Under the pieces are notes generated by a model, which did no database searches, was not told where the DNA came from, and worked only from the letters and a program-made list of their open reading frames with translations. This document shows, piece by piece, positions 1 through 13,000 of a stretch of DNA of 64,000 nucleotides. Every line of letters starts with the position of its first letter. The stretch's first letter is position 1. This stretch comes from Brugia malayi (taxonomy: Eukaryota; Nematoda; Chromadorea; Rhabditida; Onchocercidae). The position numbers and the translations under genes are program-made. The DNA lies in assembly GCF_000002995.4 (NCBI RefSeq), contig NW_025062476.1:10042501-10106500 (forward strand), read 5' to 3'.

Positions 1-203
1 AAGTTCAATTAATCGTGTTTTTTTTTTTCAAAATATTTCAAAAAAAGAATTGAAGAAAATGCCAAATGTATCAAATTGGAAGAATTTTTACATAAATAAT
101 TTTCCTTCTCTTTTTCTTTTAATACAAAAAATGATTCACCTAGTAGATTTTTAACGTCAAAATATAATCACTTTTTCCTTACTTTCTTATTTAACAATTA
201 CAA
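1..203. other. AT-rich upstream region, no gene seen
   Basis: This short leader is almost pure A/T with a poly-T run near position 20. It ends at the first ATG of the metallopeptidase gene. It may hold the promoter or a splice-leader acceptor, but no specific motif can be defended. Confidence 0.5.
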
Positions 204-3200
204 ATGGTGGCTAATTTATTGAAAGTTGTAGTATTTCTGGGCGCTATTGCACTGTTGTCCAGTGAAGTAGCGCATTGGGAATCACTAAATATTGGAATTA
301 TCAGACAGAAAGAGTTGCTTCGCCTATCATCAACAATACTGGTGTGTTTCTATGAATTTCGCACAAATTCTAATAAAGGCTAATTCCAATAAATGTAATT
401 AATTGATTAGTTATACAAAATTCATTAGGGTTCATATAAAAAAGTTTTAAAAAAATGAATTGTGAGCAATCTGCGCCGCGCTGAATACGTTGAATACTGT
501 GCACACTTAAAAAACTGCGACACTGGCGCCAATTTTGGCGATCCTTGACGAATGGATCGCAGTTCGGATACTGATTAAATTGTCTGTGTGCTGATGTTAC
601 TTTTATTCCATGATTTTCTGCTCTTACCATCATGTTACTCTGCGTGATTCAGTGGTACAATTGTATTTCTTATTGACAAATCTACTTACCGACCTATTAA
701 AATAGGTCTGCTAATAACTGATTGCTCCAGTAAATTAATTATTTATGTAATACTCACCCATTCATATTTAATGATGTATATCATTCAGCAGTGATACATA
801 AAAAATTTCAAAATTGTAGGATGGTTTACGATCAGCTGTTATGAAAATGCAATCACTCATAAATATATGGTATCTTCCGGAAAACGATAGACTGAGCGCC
901 AAAAGTTTATCGTCATGTGTTTCGCACTGGTATCCGCCAATTGGCGAGTGCTTTATGGAAACTTTACACAGCTGGAGAAAATTAAACCCACTTAATATCA
1001 CAAAAGATATTAACTTGAAATTTTATGGTGTTAACTTTTTACTTTTCTTACAGGTTATTCATTTTATGCCTTTTTTCTCTAGAAAACCATAAGGTAGTAA
1101 TATCCATTGCTCTAGGACCATATCAATTTGCCTTTTTCAAGGTGGATCATCAGAAATGTAATGCAGATAATGGTTTGCTTGCTGCAGCTGCACCTTGTAC
1201 TCTTATCAATAATAATCGGTAAAATTTTTTCTCATTTCAAGTAGCAGTAAGCATTGGAATACCTCAATAATTTATTTGCAAGTTGGTAGGTAAAGCCAGA
1301 ATTGCAAAGTGGATGAGGACACAGCATTCAACTATTGTGTCCTCTCCCACATTACGTGATCGTGACAGGAGTATTACCGGATCAGCATTAGATTTACCAT
1401 GATGATTAAATATCAAATTATATCACTATAACACTACAATGTGCGATCAGCTAGTCCAGCAGCTGCCCGATTGATGTTATGTCCAGTGAATCATCATCGA
1501 TGGAACTCTTTCCATGCCATTGTAGACCTGTTTCGTCATGAAATAATGCACGCTTTGGTTAGCTTTCCTGTGCTGATATTATCAAGTGGACAAAACATAG
1601 AGGAAACTTAGCCTTGTCTAATGTGAAATATTTTATTGCTGGACAATATATGCTTGTTGTAAATGACTAAACATTTCTTCAAACAATGAAAAATGACTCG
1701 AAATTTGATGATTAACATCGGAAAAGATATGCATCGGTGAAATTTTGATGTTGAAAGTGCTCTTCGGTGTTACATTAATCATTGCTGAGATTTTTAATTA
1801 AATCTGATAATTTGCAGGGTTTTGGCTTAATAACTCCTGGAGAAAGTTTATCTTCCACTCCAGCGAAAAGAAAATTCCTTTGGACTGATGAATCGTCTAA
1901 ACAGCATGTAACCGCAACCTACATGGATTTTCAGGACGATGCGGTGGTAATCATTGTTCTAAAACTTCCTGAACCAATATTCTATTTTAAGCTATCGTTG
2001 GAGAACAGTAATTATGGTATTCCTTAGAAAGCGAAAGAGAAAAGGATGTGGTATGGTAATTCTCTTTTATAATTCCTTTCATCCTTCAAAGGTTTAAATT
2101 TTTTCTCAAATTAATGAACTCAACAAATTAAAACCTTAAAATCTTAAAAAAAAAAAAAAAAAATTGAAATAATGATGCATCTTCATACTTTGCAAATCTT
2201 AGTGATAGATTTGGTTACTGAATTCTTTCCGGAAATCTTCAGGAAACTACTGGGAAGACATATTGCTTGGAATTTTTATAAGTCAAACATGCTTTCTCTG
2301 AAGAAAAAAGACGCTAATTTCTATGTAACTTAAAATCCTTAATTGAAATGTAACTTTTAAAGTTGATTCACATGAATCAAAATCTCCCCTTTGAATTGAT
2401 AAATCCGAGTGAATACATATTTGAAGATGAAATAGCAATTTGTTATAATTTCATTCAATTAATTCAATTAATTTGGGCATTTTTTGTTTTGTTGGTGAGA
2501 TGAGAAGTGAATAACTTTAGATCGAAGCAAGAAAACATTTCGGTTGTCAGAATTTGCATGGAATTGAAGCAGATGGTGACGATAAAATACATCTCAGTGA
2601 ATACATTTATGGTGTAAGATTTTGACTATTATTAACTGATGTCGTAATCATCAAATTAATGATGATAATAACAGTATGTTAGCGTAGAAATCGTAGTTTA
2701 CTGAACTTTGACCCATAATTAATGTGCATTGAAAAGTGTTATTGTGTTAGCACTAAATAGTGTACAAATTTTGAAAAATAAGTGCACTGCTATATGTATA
2801 TTTTTATTACAGTGATCATGAAATTTCTATTGGTCATTACGAATAGAATTTTCCAAATTATTTTTTCAAACACTGAAAAAAATTTCTTCAATTTATAATA
2901 TAAGCTATATGTTTAACCTGAGACAATACTGATAGCATATACCGCATTATTCAAATTTACTATTTTTCCTATTTTTCAAGTTCTTTCTCCAATAATGAAT
3001 TAATTTCTTTATATCAAGCTAAGTGTTAAATGCAAAGCAGAAATTTTCATCTCATCGTTATGTTTAAACCAGTTCCATTTACTAATTCCTATGGAAATAA
3101 GGCGAAAAAATAATCGCCCTCTACGTTATTCAAAATTGATATTATCAGATAAACAGTTTCATTAAATATTATGATTAATGCCATTTCGTTTTTCTAACTT

Positions 3201-5936
3201 TGAAAGTGAATGATTTAATGAGAACTCGCACTTAATTAAGGATGAACTGATGACACCGGTGTTAGCAAATGGAAGGAATTATTTAACTAAAATTTCCGCT
3301 TCCATTCTTGAAGCAACAAAAAATGGAGAAAAGTAAATATTTAAGTTTTAATCCATTGTTAAAATCGATACTATTTCACCGCAAAATGGTTAACTGAATT
3401 TTTTTTTTTTTTTCAAGAACAATAAGTAACAAAAGTTAATATTCTAAATTATGCAATGGCGTTGCAAAGTTGGATGATAGCTGAATTCCTATTTTATCAG
3501 ATATTTTTACAGCAAATCAGATAAGATCTTCTACGATAGACAGATAACTCTTCTCACATAAATTTTTACTCTTCTGAGTAAGACTGGTTATGAAATTTAA
3601 AATAATAATGCAAAATGTAAAATATCATTGATGAGGACAGTCGCTAACTATGAAGTGTTATGTGTTATCACTTATCGTATATTTGAGACAGTGGTACAAA
3701 ACAAACGAAAGTCTGGTTCAAGCTGAAACCAAAGCATATTGGTACGGACGTAATTGGGGATGTATATTCGCTGAGAGGAGCTGCTATGAATATATTATCA
3801 GTCGTCTTTCACATCGGTATCATTCAAGTATTTTTTGAAGTTTATAATATGAAATTTGTACTTCTGCGGAGGTATCATATGAAATCCGTACTAATATGCT
3901 TAACATAAAAATTTTTCACAATAAATATTCGAATTCAAAGTAATCATTCTTGACATAATATTTTAGCACAAAGAAATGAAATTAGTTGATTAACAGAGAC
4001 CTTCCATTATAATTGTTTGTATTATTATCATAACTTTTATCAATAATTTCAAACTCAGTTCTCCACGTTTTTCAATCCGAAATTTCTTTGTTTTCTCAAA
4101 CAATCCCCAAAAATTTAAAACTATCAATATGAAAACGATAGTCCTTAAACATTTCCTTACCAATTTCTGCATCGTTATTCATTAATTTTCAGAATTCTTT
4201 TCAGAAATACGACTTTCCCATTTTGTGATGCAATCGATTTATTGAATTCACAATACTTAAAAACAAAATATGTAAGCGTTTTTTTGATGTGCATAAATCA
4301 TCGAAAATTAAAATTTCATATGTATCTAAGTAATAATTCTGCCCTACAAACTAAAGTAAAGTATGATGACAAAATAAAACGTCACAACTGTTTGTTTACT
4401 GAACTTTAGTAGTAATATAGATATGAAAATATGTTTACACTTGAAAAGCCGGAACCTATGCAGATGGCAAATGGTTACTTATTGATGAAAAAAAAAAAAA
4501 AAAATGAGAGAGGATTATCGGTAAATATGCATACGATATTACATGTTTTTGACGTTCATATGACGACAGTTATTCATTCATATGACAATAGTTGAAACTG
4601 TAGAAGGTGGCAGTGTAAAAAAAGCCGAAGCACGTAAATTGCGAAAATTTTGGATAACAAGCGGAAGAGGTTGAGCAATCCATCTACGCCAGATGTGATC
4701 CATAATGTGCTGAAAAACAAAATCAACACTAGCACAAAGCATAGAATTATTATTTATGGGTCACAAGGATTAAAATATATACATTGTTTTTTGTGATATC
4801 TAATCTAATTCTATATCGACATTTATATCATATTCATTTCATTTCAATGAACTTTTCTAAAAATTTCTTGTAAGTGAAATGAAATTAATAACAATGATGA
4901 TGAGATATGGTATATATTCAGCAATATAACAATTTGAACTGCTTGTAGTTATTAATTGTCATCAGACAAACAGTGATTGTTATTTACTGTTTTAAAATAC
5001 TCTCACGGATATGATATTGAGGCCATATAAAGGAATAGATGGATATTGTGTTGTTTCTACGATGACTTATATTAATTAGCTGCAAGAGAAGAGTGATTCA
5101 GGATAGAAGTTAATTATCTGCTAATCGAATATTAAGTATTGCTTATAAGTAGCAGAGAGTAATCAACCTTACGTTAAATAATTGATAAGAAGCAATTCAT
5201 TCTTGTTTTTTGTAGTAATGTAACAATTATTTGTGTAATGTATACGAGTAAAAATAGAACAATTCAAAAATCTTGAAAGTTTCAGGTTTGCTTCTCAAAC
5301 AGTACAAAATCCACGATGGTACCAATGAATTGCAACATATTTTCATATGTTCGTACGCCCAAGACAACATTCGGATTACGGGTATTGAATTTTCTGATCT
5401 GTAGTAATTTTTTTTATAAGGATTTTCTTTATAAAGATCCATTATTAACTGTAACAATTTACTCTTCCTTTATCTACTCATTTCCACTACGGTTTAGGCT
5501 CGAACATTAGCTCATCATTTCAAAATATTGTCAAAATCAAAGCTTCAAAATTTTTATGGGTCTGATGGCACTCATAGATATTGCCCATTCGTACAGGTAA
5601 GAACTCTTGCAGAGTTTTAAATTCTAAGATTTGTGCAAATAGGTGATAACATGTCTCTTCTCCACTCATGGACTCGCATAAGTGAAATTAAAAAGATCAA
5701 AAATCCCCATTCTCTTATTAAATGAATACTGAAGCAATTAATATCACCTTCATCCACATTAATTCACTTCTCTGCTATTTAAAAATCAAACAACAAATCC
5801 AACTTTCGATATTTCAAGTCATCCACATATCGATTACCATGTTAATTTCATAGTGCAGGAGGTGCTGTATGATCACATAGCAGGAATTCCTGATGATGCA
5901 GAAATTGTCGCCTGCGATTTCATCCATAAAATTTAG
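204..5936 (+). CDS. Leishmanolysin-like (M8/GP63) zinc metallopeptidase, 11 exons
   Basis: Secreted or membrane-associated zinc endopeptidase of the M8 family. Proposed exons: 204-341, 820-1027, 1083-1218, 1455-1557, 1818-1946, 2521-2613, 3241-3332, 3688-3827, 5286-5381, 5511-5596, 5859-5936. All have GT..AG borders, and the phases add up to an unbroken frame of about 432 residues. Exon 1 gives a signal peptide (MVANLLKVVVFLGAIALLSS). HEIMHALGF (about residues 189-197) is the zinc site, His262 in DDKIHLSEY fits the third ligand, and DELMTP supplies the Met-turn. WYGRNWGCIFAERSC and YGSDGTHRYCPF match the family's Cys-rich C-terminal half. The family usually has 550-650 residues, so this copy is short. 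Exon 2 and the last exon are the least certain. AATAAA lies at 6082-6087. The function is family knowledge; the splicing is my own model. Confidence 0.82.
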
Positions 5937-7043
5937 CCATAAAATCTTCGATTTATGTTTAATTCAAACTCCTAATAAAAATAATCAATGTAACACATCG
6001 ACTTACAACAATCATAGTCATATGTTAAATAAATTACAAGGATCATAATGTTCCTGTTTATTAAAGCATTAAAGATTATATAATAAAGTTAAGCCTTAGA
6101 TGAAAGCTAAATATATTCAAATTCGGATGGATCATATGTTTATTTAGTAACACAACAAATCAAAATCATTAGTTAAGTATGGATAATCAAAACGCTAATA
6201 GTTTTAGAAAAATGACGGAGTCAGTTAAATCAGAACAACAGATGCAAAGAATCAGAATATCCTCATAAAAGAGAAATAGATACTCTTGAGGATGGATACT
6301 CTACATAATTGCATTTATTTCACGTATTCAAAACTTATGATCAGCAAGCAATGACCTGTTTATGCACTAAGACTAAAATACATCAATTAATACATGATAA
6401 GACTAGCATTTATTGTGAAGGAAAAAGAAAAAACAGCGCTCAAGAAAAAGGTATTTTAAAATTAGTAAGTCAAAGGAGAGAAAATAAGATAACTTTAAAA
6501 TTATACAAAAATGTTCATGATTTAATAAATTCATCGACTAAACCAAGAATAGGTAGTCCAGGAACTAGCCTATTCTCAAGAAGTACCTAAATTCAAAAAT
6601 GGCAATAAACCTACCATAACTTCAATTATACATATTTAGCGATGATCCCAAATTGTGGAGCAGGTATTATGATAGCAAGTTATTTTGTATGGTTTGAAAA
6701 TGCACTATAGCATCAAAACTATTCCTGAATTGTTTGGACAATTTATGGTCATCGTTAAATGACAATAATTGAAAATGTGGCAAACTTCATGTTAATGAAA
6801 AAATCCCAAGATATTACAACATACCTTATCATTAGATTGCAGGAATCCCAAAATATCACACGATGGATAATCTTTAATACTGTAAACCTGATTAAAAGAT
6901 TTATTACTTTAAAAGTAATTTGTTACTTTGATTAATCAAAATATGTTTGTATAACGAAAGCATGCTGATTCTTTTAATGATTTTTTATCTCGCTTATTCT
7001 AACATTATCTAGATATAGCTTTTCAATATAATATATATAAAGC
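5937..7043. other. Convergent intergenic region
   Basis: Lies between the 3' ends of the M8 peptidase (+) and PIG-G (-). It contains a likely AATAAA at 6082-6087 for the upstream gene. A 93-codon ATG frame (6309-6590) has no recognisable domain, and chance frames of this length are common in this window, so it is not called a gene. Confidence 0.5.
6082..6087 (+). terminator. Poly(A) signal AATAAA for the M8 peptidase
   Basis: Canonical hexamer about 145 bases after the proposed stop at 5936 and in the sense orientation. Position and sequence are seen directly; its use is inferred. Confidence 0.5.
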
Positions 7044-10000
7044 TCATAAATCAAACTTGTCATAAATGTAAACCAGAATGTTAACTACAGTGAGTAGCAC
7101 AAGATGAGAAAATTCATATGCAAATTTTGGAGCAAAAACAGACCAAACAAAAAGATGATAACGTTGAATATACAGAGATAACAAACACAATGACACATTG
7201 AGTTGCAACACAGAGGATATCCAGCAAAGCAGTGAATTTCGTTTATGTGATAGTGAAATCGATGTGACAGATTCTTCAACTAAATACTGCCACCAACCAA
7301 ATACTATCAACAGTGGTCCAGAATAAGTACTGAGTATAATTTGTACAGCAATTTGTATTGGTTGATAGGTTTCAACGCCAGCAAATCCAACCGCAATGTC
7401 GACTGTTGAAAAATTATTCGAATTACCCTATAAACTAGGATCAAAATAACAAGAACCCTTAATGATGTTGGAAATGCTAAGGATCAAAATCTAAAATCAA
7501 ATCGAAAAACACAGAATTGGATAATGAAAGCATCGTATACAGGATTACACTAGAAATTTCGAAAAATACAATAATAATCTGCTTCTTTTTGCAACGAAAA
7601 TCAACTCTTCTATTCTTGTTTCAAGCCTGTCAGGCCTGAATAGAAGTACGATGCTTTTGTCACCAACTAAAGGATCAAGATTTGATCCATTAGCGTAATA
7701 AATCACAGAATAATCATCCATTTTACAATTTTATATTCATTTTGAATCGTTACCGGAATAGTATCTTTCAACTGAACTTAAACTTTCTCACAAACTAAAA
7801 TGTGTCTTACTGATTGACGCCAAACTTTTTCAGATTTGATCACTCTAAAATATAATTCTAACTGTCCCGTTACAATACAGATAAAACATATAATAGAATA
7901 TACGTTCTAATAAATATATAACATAACATAATAATAAACTAAAAAAGTTATGTGTGGAAAAAGAGACAAATACTTGCCAAATAAAAAAACGAGGAAAAGA
8001 TAGCACGGATAATCAATAATGGTGTCGCATCAATCCGTGCTAAGCAATATCCCAGAAACAATTGTAGAACAGCAAGTGGTAGATTATATGTTCGCATGAT
8101 AAGCACTGCCCAAACGATTAAGCTTAGAGACAGATCTCGAAGTAATAGCAACAAAAACACATTCAATATGAATACCATTAAAAATACAACCCTGTATTAT
8201 GTTGTAATTTGTATTCGAAAATTTTTTACAAAAGAATTACAAATTTAATGAAAGAAAAAAATGGAAGTTGATTTTCAACCTCAAATCTTGCCTTATGAGT
8301 TATAACAAAGCTAACAGTGAATTATTGCAAAATCTACTAATACATTATCAAAATTATTAATTCAATGCTTCGCAAAAAAAAAAAAAAAAACTATTTTCCA
8401 AACTATATTTTGAGCAGCTAATTTACTTATAGCAAAATGTTCAATTTTTGTAATTACACTAAGAAAAAAAAAAAAAAAAAAACTCCGAAATTTTAGAAAA
8501 TTAGAACAACTCACTGAGATTTGTAATGATGCACCAGAAATGTTCCAAATAGAATAGCTAGTATCAAGAAACGTATAAGTTTTGGATGACTTGTCCTTTT
8601 ACCGTAATATAAAATTAACAGAGTACCAATTAAAATCAGAGATAATGAACAAGAAATGAAACGCAAGTTGTTAAACTGTTTCCTGAAGTGAATAAAATTA
8701 TTCTTCAGAAATCAGAAAAAAACTATAAATAAGAAAGATTGCTATTTAATAGTTTTTTTTTTTCTTTTTTTAGATGTTTGCTATTAGCGAAAGTTAAGCT
8801 ACTAAGTTGGCTATCATCCTGTAACTATCTTATGAATATTAAACATCAATGCACCCTGAAATTAGTGATATATTTTCTATATAATACAAATGAAGAATAT
8901 GAAGAAAAAAGATCTTTGATTTTTACAGAACTTTCACTTAAAACGCGATAATTTATGTTCGAGAAATAAGTCAAAATTTAAATCATAACTTACAACAAGG
9001 ATGCAATATCCGGCATATCGCTAGAACCACCGATGCTCGTAAAAATCTCGTAATAATTCAGAAAACCAACTTAAAAAAGGATTACACCGATCAAATCCGT
9101 GAAATTTTTATGGTATTGAATGTTAGATATAATACTATAACAACTTCCCCCCCCTTCGGAAACAGACTAATGTTAGTCGTTGAATTACATGAAAAATAAA
9201 AAAATAAAATAAAATATTCAAAATTTCAAGAATCATGAGATTTTCAAGTTAATCGTTTTCAAAAAGCATCGTGTATTATTTCATTTACAGTTACACCAAA
9301 GTTCCCCTTTCGAAGAGTTTGAAATAAAGTTGAAGCTTCAAAAATAATTTGAAATTTGGAAAGTTTGGATAAAAATTAGAATTAATTTACTTCTGTTGCT
9401 TTGACTAATATTTCTTTCCAGAATCCAACGTCGTCGATTTGATTCTGTGTAACTTCGACATAAACGATGAATTATTAATGAAAATAATATTGTTATTATC
9501 TTCTGGGATTTCGCTGAATTATAGGAACGAATTCTAGAATAAAAAAGGAATGCTATAGATCATATTATTTCCTATAACATAATAATGAAGATTGTCTGCT
9601 CAAATTAAGAAACGATAATTTTGAAGCTTGTTTAGACAAAAAATTTCCTTCAATACATTCTTAATTACTTTGCAAAATTTGATCACGTCAAAAGATTTGC
9701 CACCTTGTAAAAAAGTTTGATCAATGATATATGATCATAAGAACAAGAAATAAACTTGCCTTCTGTTATTATGACTAAATAACCAGATATGAAGTTCTTC
9801 CAGAAGCATAACAAAAAGGCAAGAAGCAAAAAAGAAATATCTGAAATTAAAAAAAAAATAGAAAGAAATTAAAAGCCAAACTCGTTAACGAAATGCGAAC
9901 AATCGGCTATATGGTGATTGTTCTTTGCATAACTAACTACTAGATTTACGCAATCGTTCGCATCAAATCTAGTAGTTATTCAAAGAATTTCTCCAGAAAG

Positions 10001-13000
10001 AATTTGAAAACATGGACTGATGATTCAGGTTCCAACTTGAGAATTAAATCATGCAAATTATTTAAAAGAGTAAGATTGGATGTAACATTTTTACATTTAA
10101 CTTTTTTTTGGAATTAAATCAAATCGGAAGATGACTCAAGTTTTTCATTGGAAGATCAAAAAAAAAAAACTCAATTTACGGGTCCTGTTTAGTGGTACTA
10201 TTATTACATAATAGATGGACTTAGCCGTAAGAAAAGAACTTATAATATTGATGAAAAAATTTTACGAATTGCTCTACTCTTCTAATGATATGATCTAATC
10301 AGATAATAATAATAGAAAGGTCCATTAATAAAAGAAAACTTACTGTAAGTCATGTTCTTCTTCTATCAAACTTGACGCAAACGATGCGGCAAAGTGTAAT
10401 AACTGGGCAAAAAGAGCTAAATTTGTTGAAAGATCACCATTTTGGAAAGCTGAAAACATTTCTTGAAATATGAATTTTATATGTAAGAAATCTCTGAACA
10501 TTCATTTAATTGGTAACTGACTTATTGAAGAATCAATGGATTTCATCGTAATCTTATTTCTACAATAAACTTACCATAGATATCATATGAATATGTAGAA
10601 CCAACCAAACAAGAAGAAATATATGACACCTGCAAAAGAATCCATATTGTTGTCAAAAGCAAAAATTAAATCGCTAAATAAGGAAAGAAAAAGAGATACA
10701 TGATGCACAGTTTAATGCTTTTTCGTATTCATTTGATCTGAACAAGTCTGTATACTTTTCCAAGCAAAAACTCTTCCCAGTAGCTCGAAAAATAGACTGC
10801 GCCTCTTAAACTATTTTGTTCTTTAATAAATGAAATGAATCAATTAAACAGTCTACACCAACTGTCTGTAAATGTAGTAATCTATATAATCTATAAAGTT
10901 TACAAAAGATAGCATAGATAATTGGATTTGTGAATGGAAAACTTTTTGTTTTCTTCAGGAATAGCCTAAGACTTTCATTAGTAAATGAAAATGAAGAATG
11001 TACGACTAACTGACAGTTATATAATGCATGCTCTCATTTAAGCTAAAAAAAATCTCTTAATAGGAGTTAATTCAAAAAACATACAGTAAAAGAGAGACCA
11101 ATAGCAATCACTATCTGTATAACATCGAAATTCGTTTTCTTATGTATAAGTTGTGATTGAATTTTGTGTAATTCCTCCAAACATTCCCCAATCAATCCAT
11201 CAACATTTACAGAAGAATTTATTGCACAATATTTTTGCAAACTGTCATAAAAATGACTGACACAGTGGTTTAGCACATCTATAAATATTATGAGTTTTGC
11301 CACTTGAATAAAAGATGAATAAAAAATCCTATCTAATTTTTATCATATCTTTTATGCATTAATAATTCTCACATCATCTTAATAATTTTTTTCTGCTCGT
11401 TGATAGAGTTGTCAAGAATTTCTTCGGAAAAACATCAAAATTTTTGTAATAAAACAACAGTAACACTACTTACTTGATGTTCCATACAACTTTCGAAACT
11501 GTTCAGCGTTTTGCAATACGAATAATAATACTGAAAGATTTGACCTATCTGTGGTAATATAAGGTAAAAGCGTAACACCAAGACTTTCTTTCGGAATTGG
11601 AATATTCAAAAGAGTTGCCAATGTTGGAACAATATCGACTTGCTCAACTGATGCTACTGAAAGTTAAAAATATGAAACGATGTCTACTTTATTTCATCTT
11701 AAAAGTTGAATTACTGATTAATGATATAAATCCAGATCGTTATCAAAAAAAAAAAGTCAACTCCGAAATGGTTAGAAACCTTTAGGAAAATACCATATTT
11801 TACTTATATATGTACTAAACTAAATTTCAAATTGCAAATATTATATTTAAATGAAATCAACATTTTCTAATGATTCCACTAATTTCTTTCCCATTAATTC
11901 TTATCATTTATTTGTTCAAATATATTTATCGAACGTACGTCAATGATAACATATATTTAGAAAAATATAGATAATCCTCACTAACACATTAGCATGAAAA
12001 AAATCTATACTACTGACTGATAAAATTAAAGTTGAAATATTACCACAGAACGTTTCGTTGCTAGTACGTCGCTTCCTTCCATCAACATAAACAATGGGTA
12101 CATGGGTTTCTAATTCTGAAGAACCACCATGACTTCCACCTTCGGTCATTCCATGATCACCAAACACAATTATGGAAAAGTTCGTGTCATATACCTGAAT
12201 TGTGCAAAATCAATATATTTATTCATCAGTTTCTTTCTCCTAACAATGCAAACTTGTAAATTCAATTAATTAATACGTCATTTTTTAAATTAATTATATC
12301 TCATTCCTTTACATGCAATGTACAGCATATGGCTTCTACCTATTCTTATTTCACGACTAATTCACAATTACATCCAGAGACTAGAGACAACAGGCGGAGA
12401 AGAAGCTATATGCTGTACATGTTGTATATAAAAGAATGAGACATACTTCCAAGTTTCAATTCTGTCTGTTCTACTGTTCTGACACATTTGCATCATACTT
12501 TCTGGAGTTTTTCGTAAATTTCTTTGATAACGGAATCCATTTCAATAAGTTTATTATTCAGCTCACTGTGAGTGCCACCCAGAGAATGTCCTAAAATCGC
12601 AATTCCAATAACTTACACATTTACTAAAATCCACTGTTTAAAAAACATGATGCTTTCAATCACTTTAAGAAAACTATTGCGAGGTCGGGCAGTATGTTTC
12701 ATATTGGAAATTTTTTATAGCTTCAAGAATGAGTAAAATGCTTTCTTAAATTGTTTTAATGTACAAATAGACCAGTTTGAGACGCATAAACTTAAGTTTT
12801 TTTTCAATCTGACCTATATGATCAAGTCCCAAGTAATGCAGAATCATCACATCCCACGTATCCGCAGCACTATTCTCAAGCCGTGAACGCATACAAAATG
12901 TTACATTATCATCAACCTACAAAACGTTTCAAATAAATTAATTCAATAGTAATAATTTATAAGTTTCCAGGAACAATTAAAAAGCCCCCTTTCGACACTG

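Noticed and set aside
370..633. 87-codon minus-strand frame inside the first M8 intron
   Set aside because: No domain, and no splice partners on the minus strand. The plus strand here shows a Cys-rich frame (EYCAHLKNCDTGANFGDP) that hits a stop with no usable donor.
3641..3687. Apparent frameshift before WYKTNESLV in the M8 gene, at first suggesting a pseudogene
   Set aside because: An acceptor at 3687 (TTTGAG) restores the frame exactly with the donor at 3332, giving GEKQWYKTNE, so no break is needed.
6309..6590. 93-codon plus-strand frame after the M8 gene
   Set aside because: No recognisable motif, and chance frames of 60-95 codons are frequent in this window.
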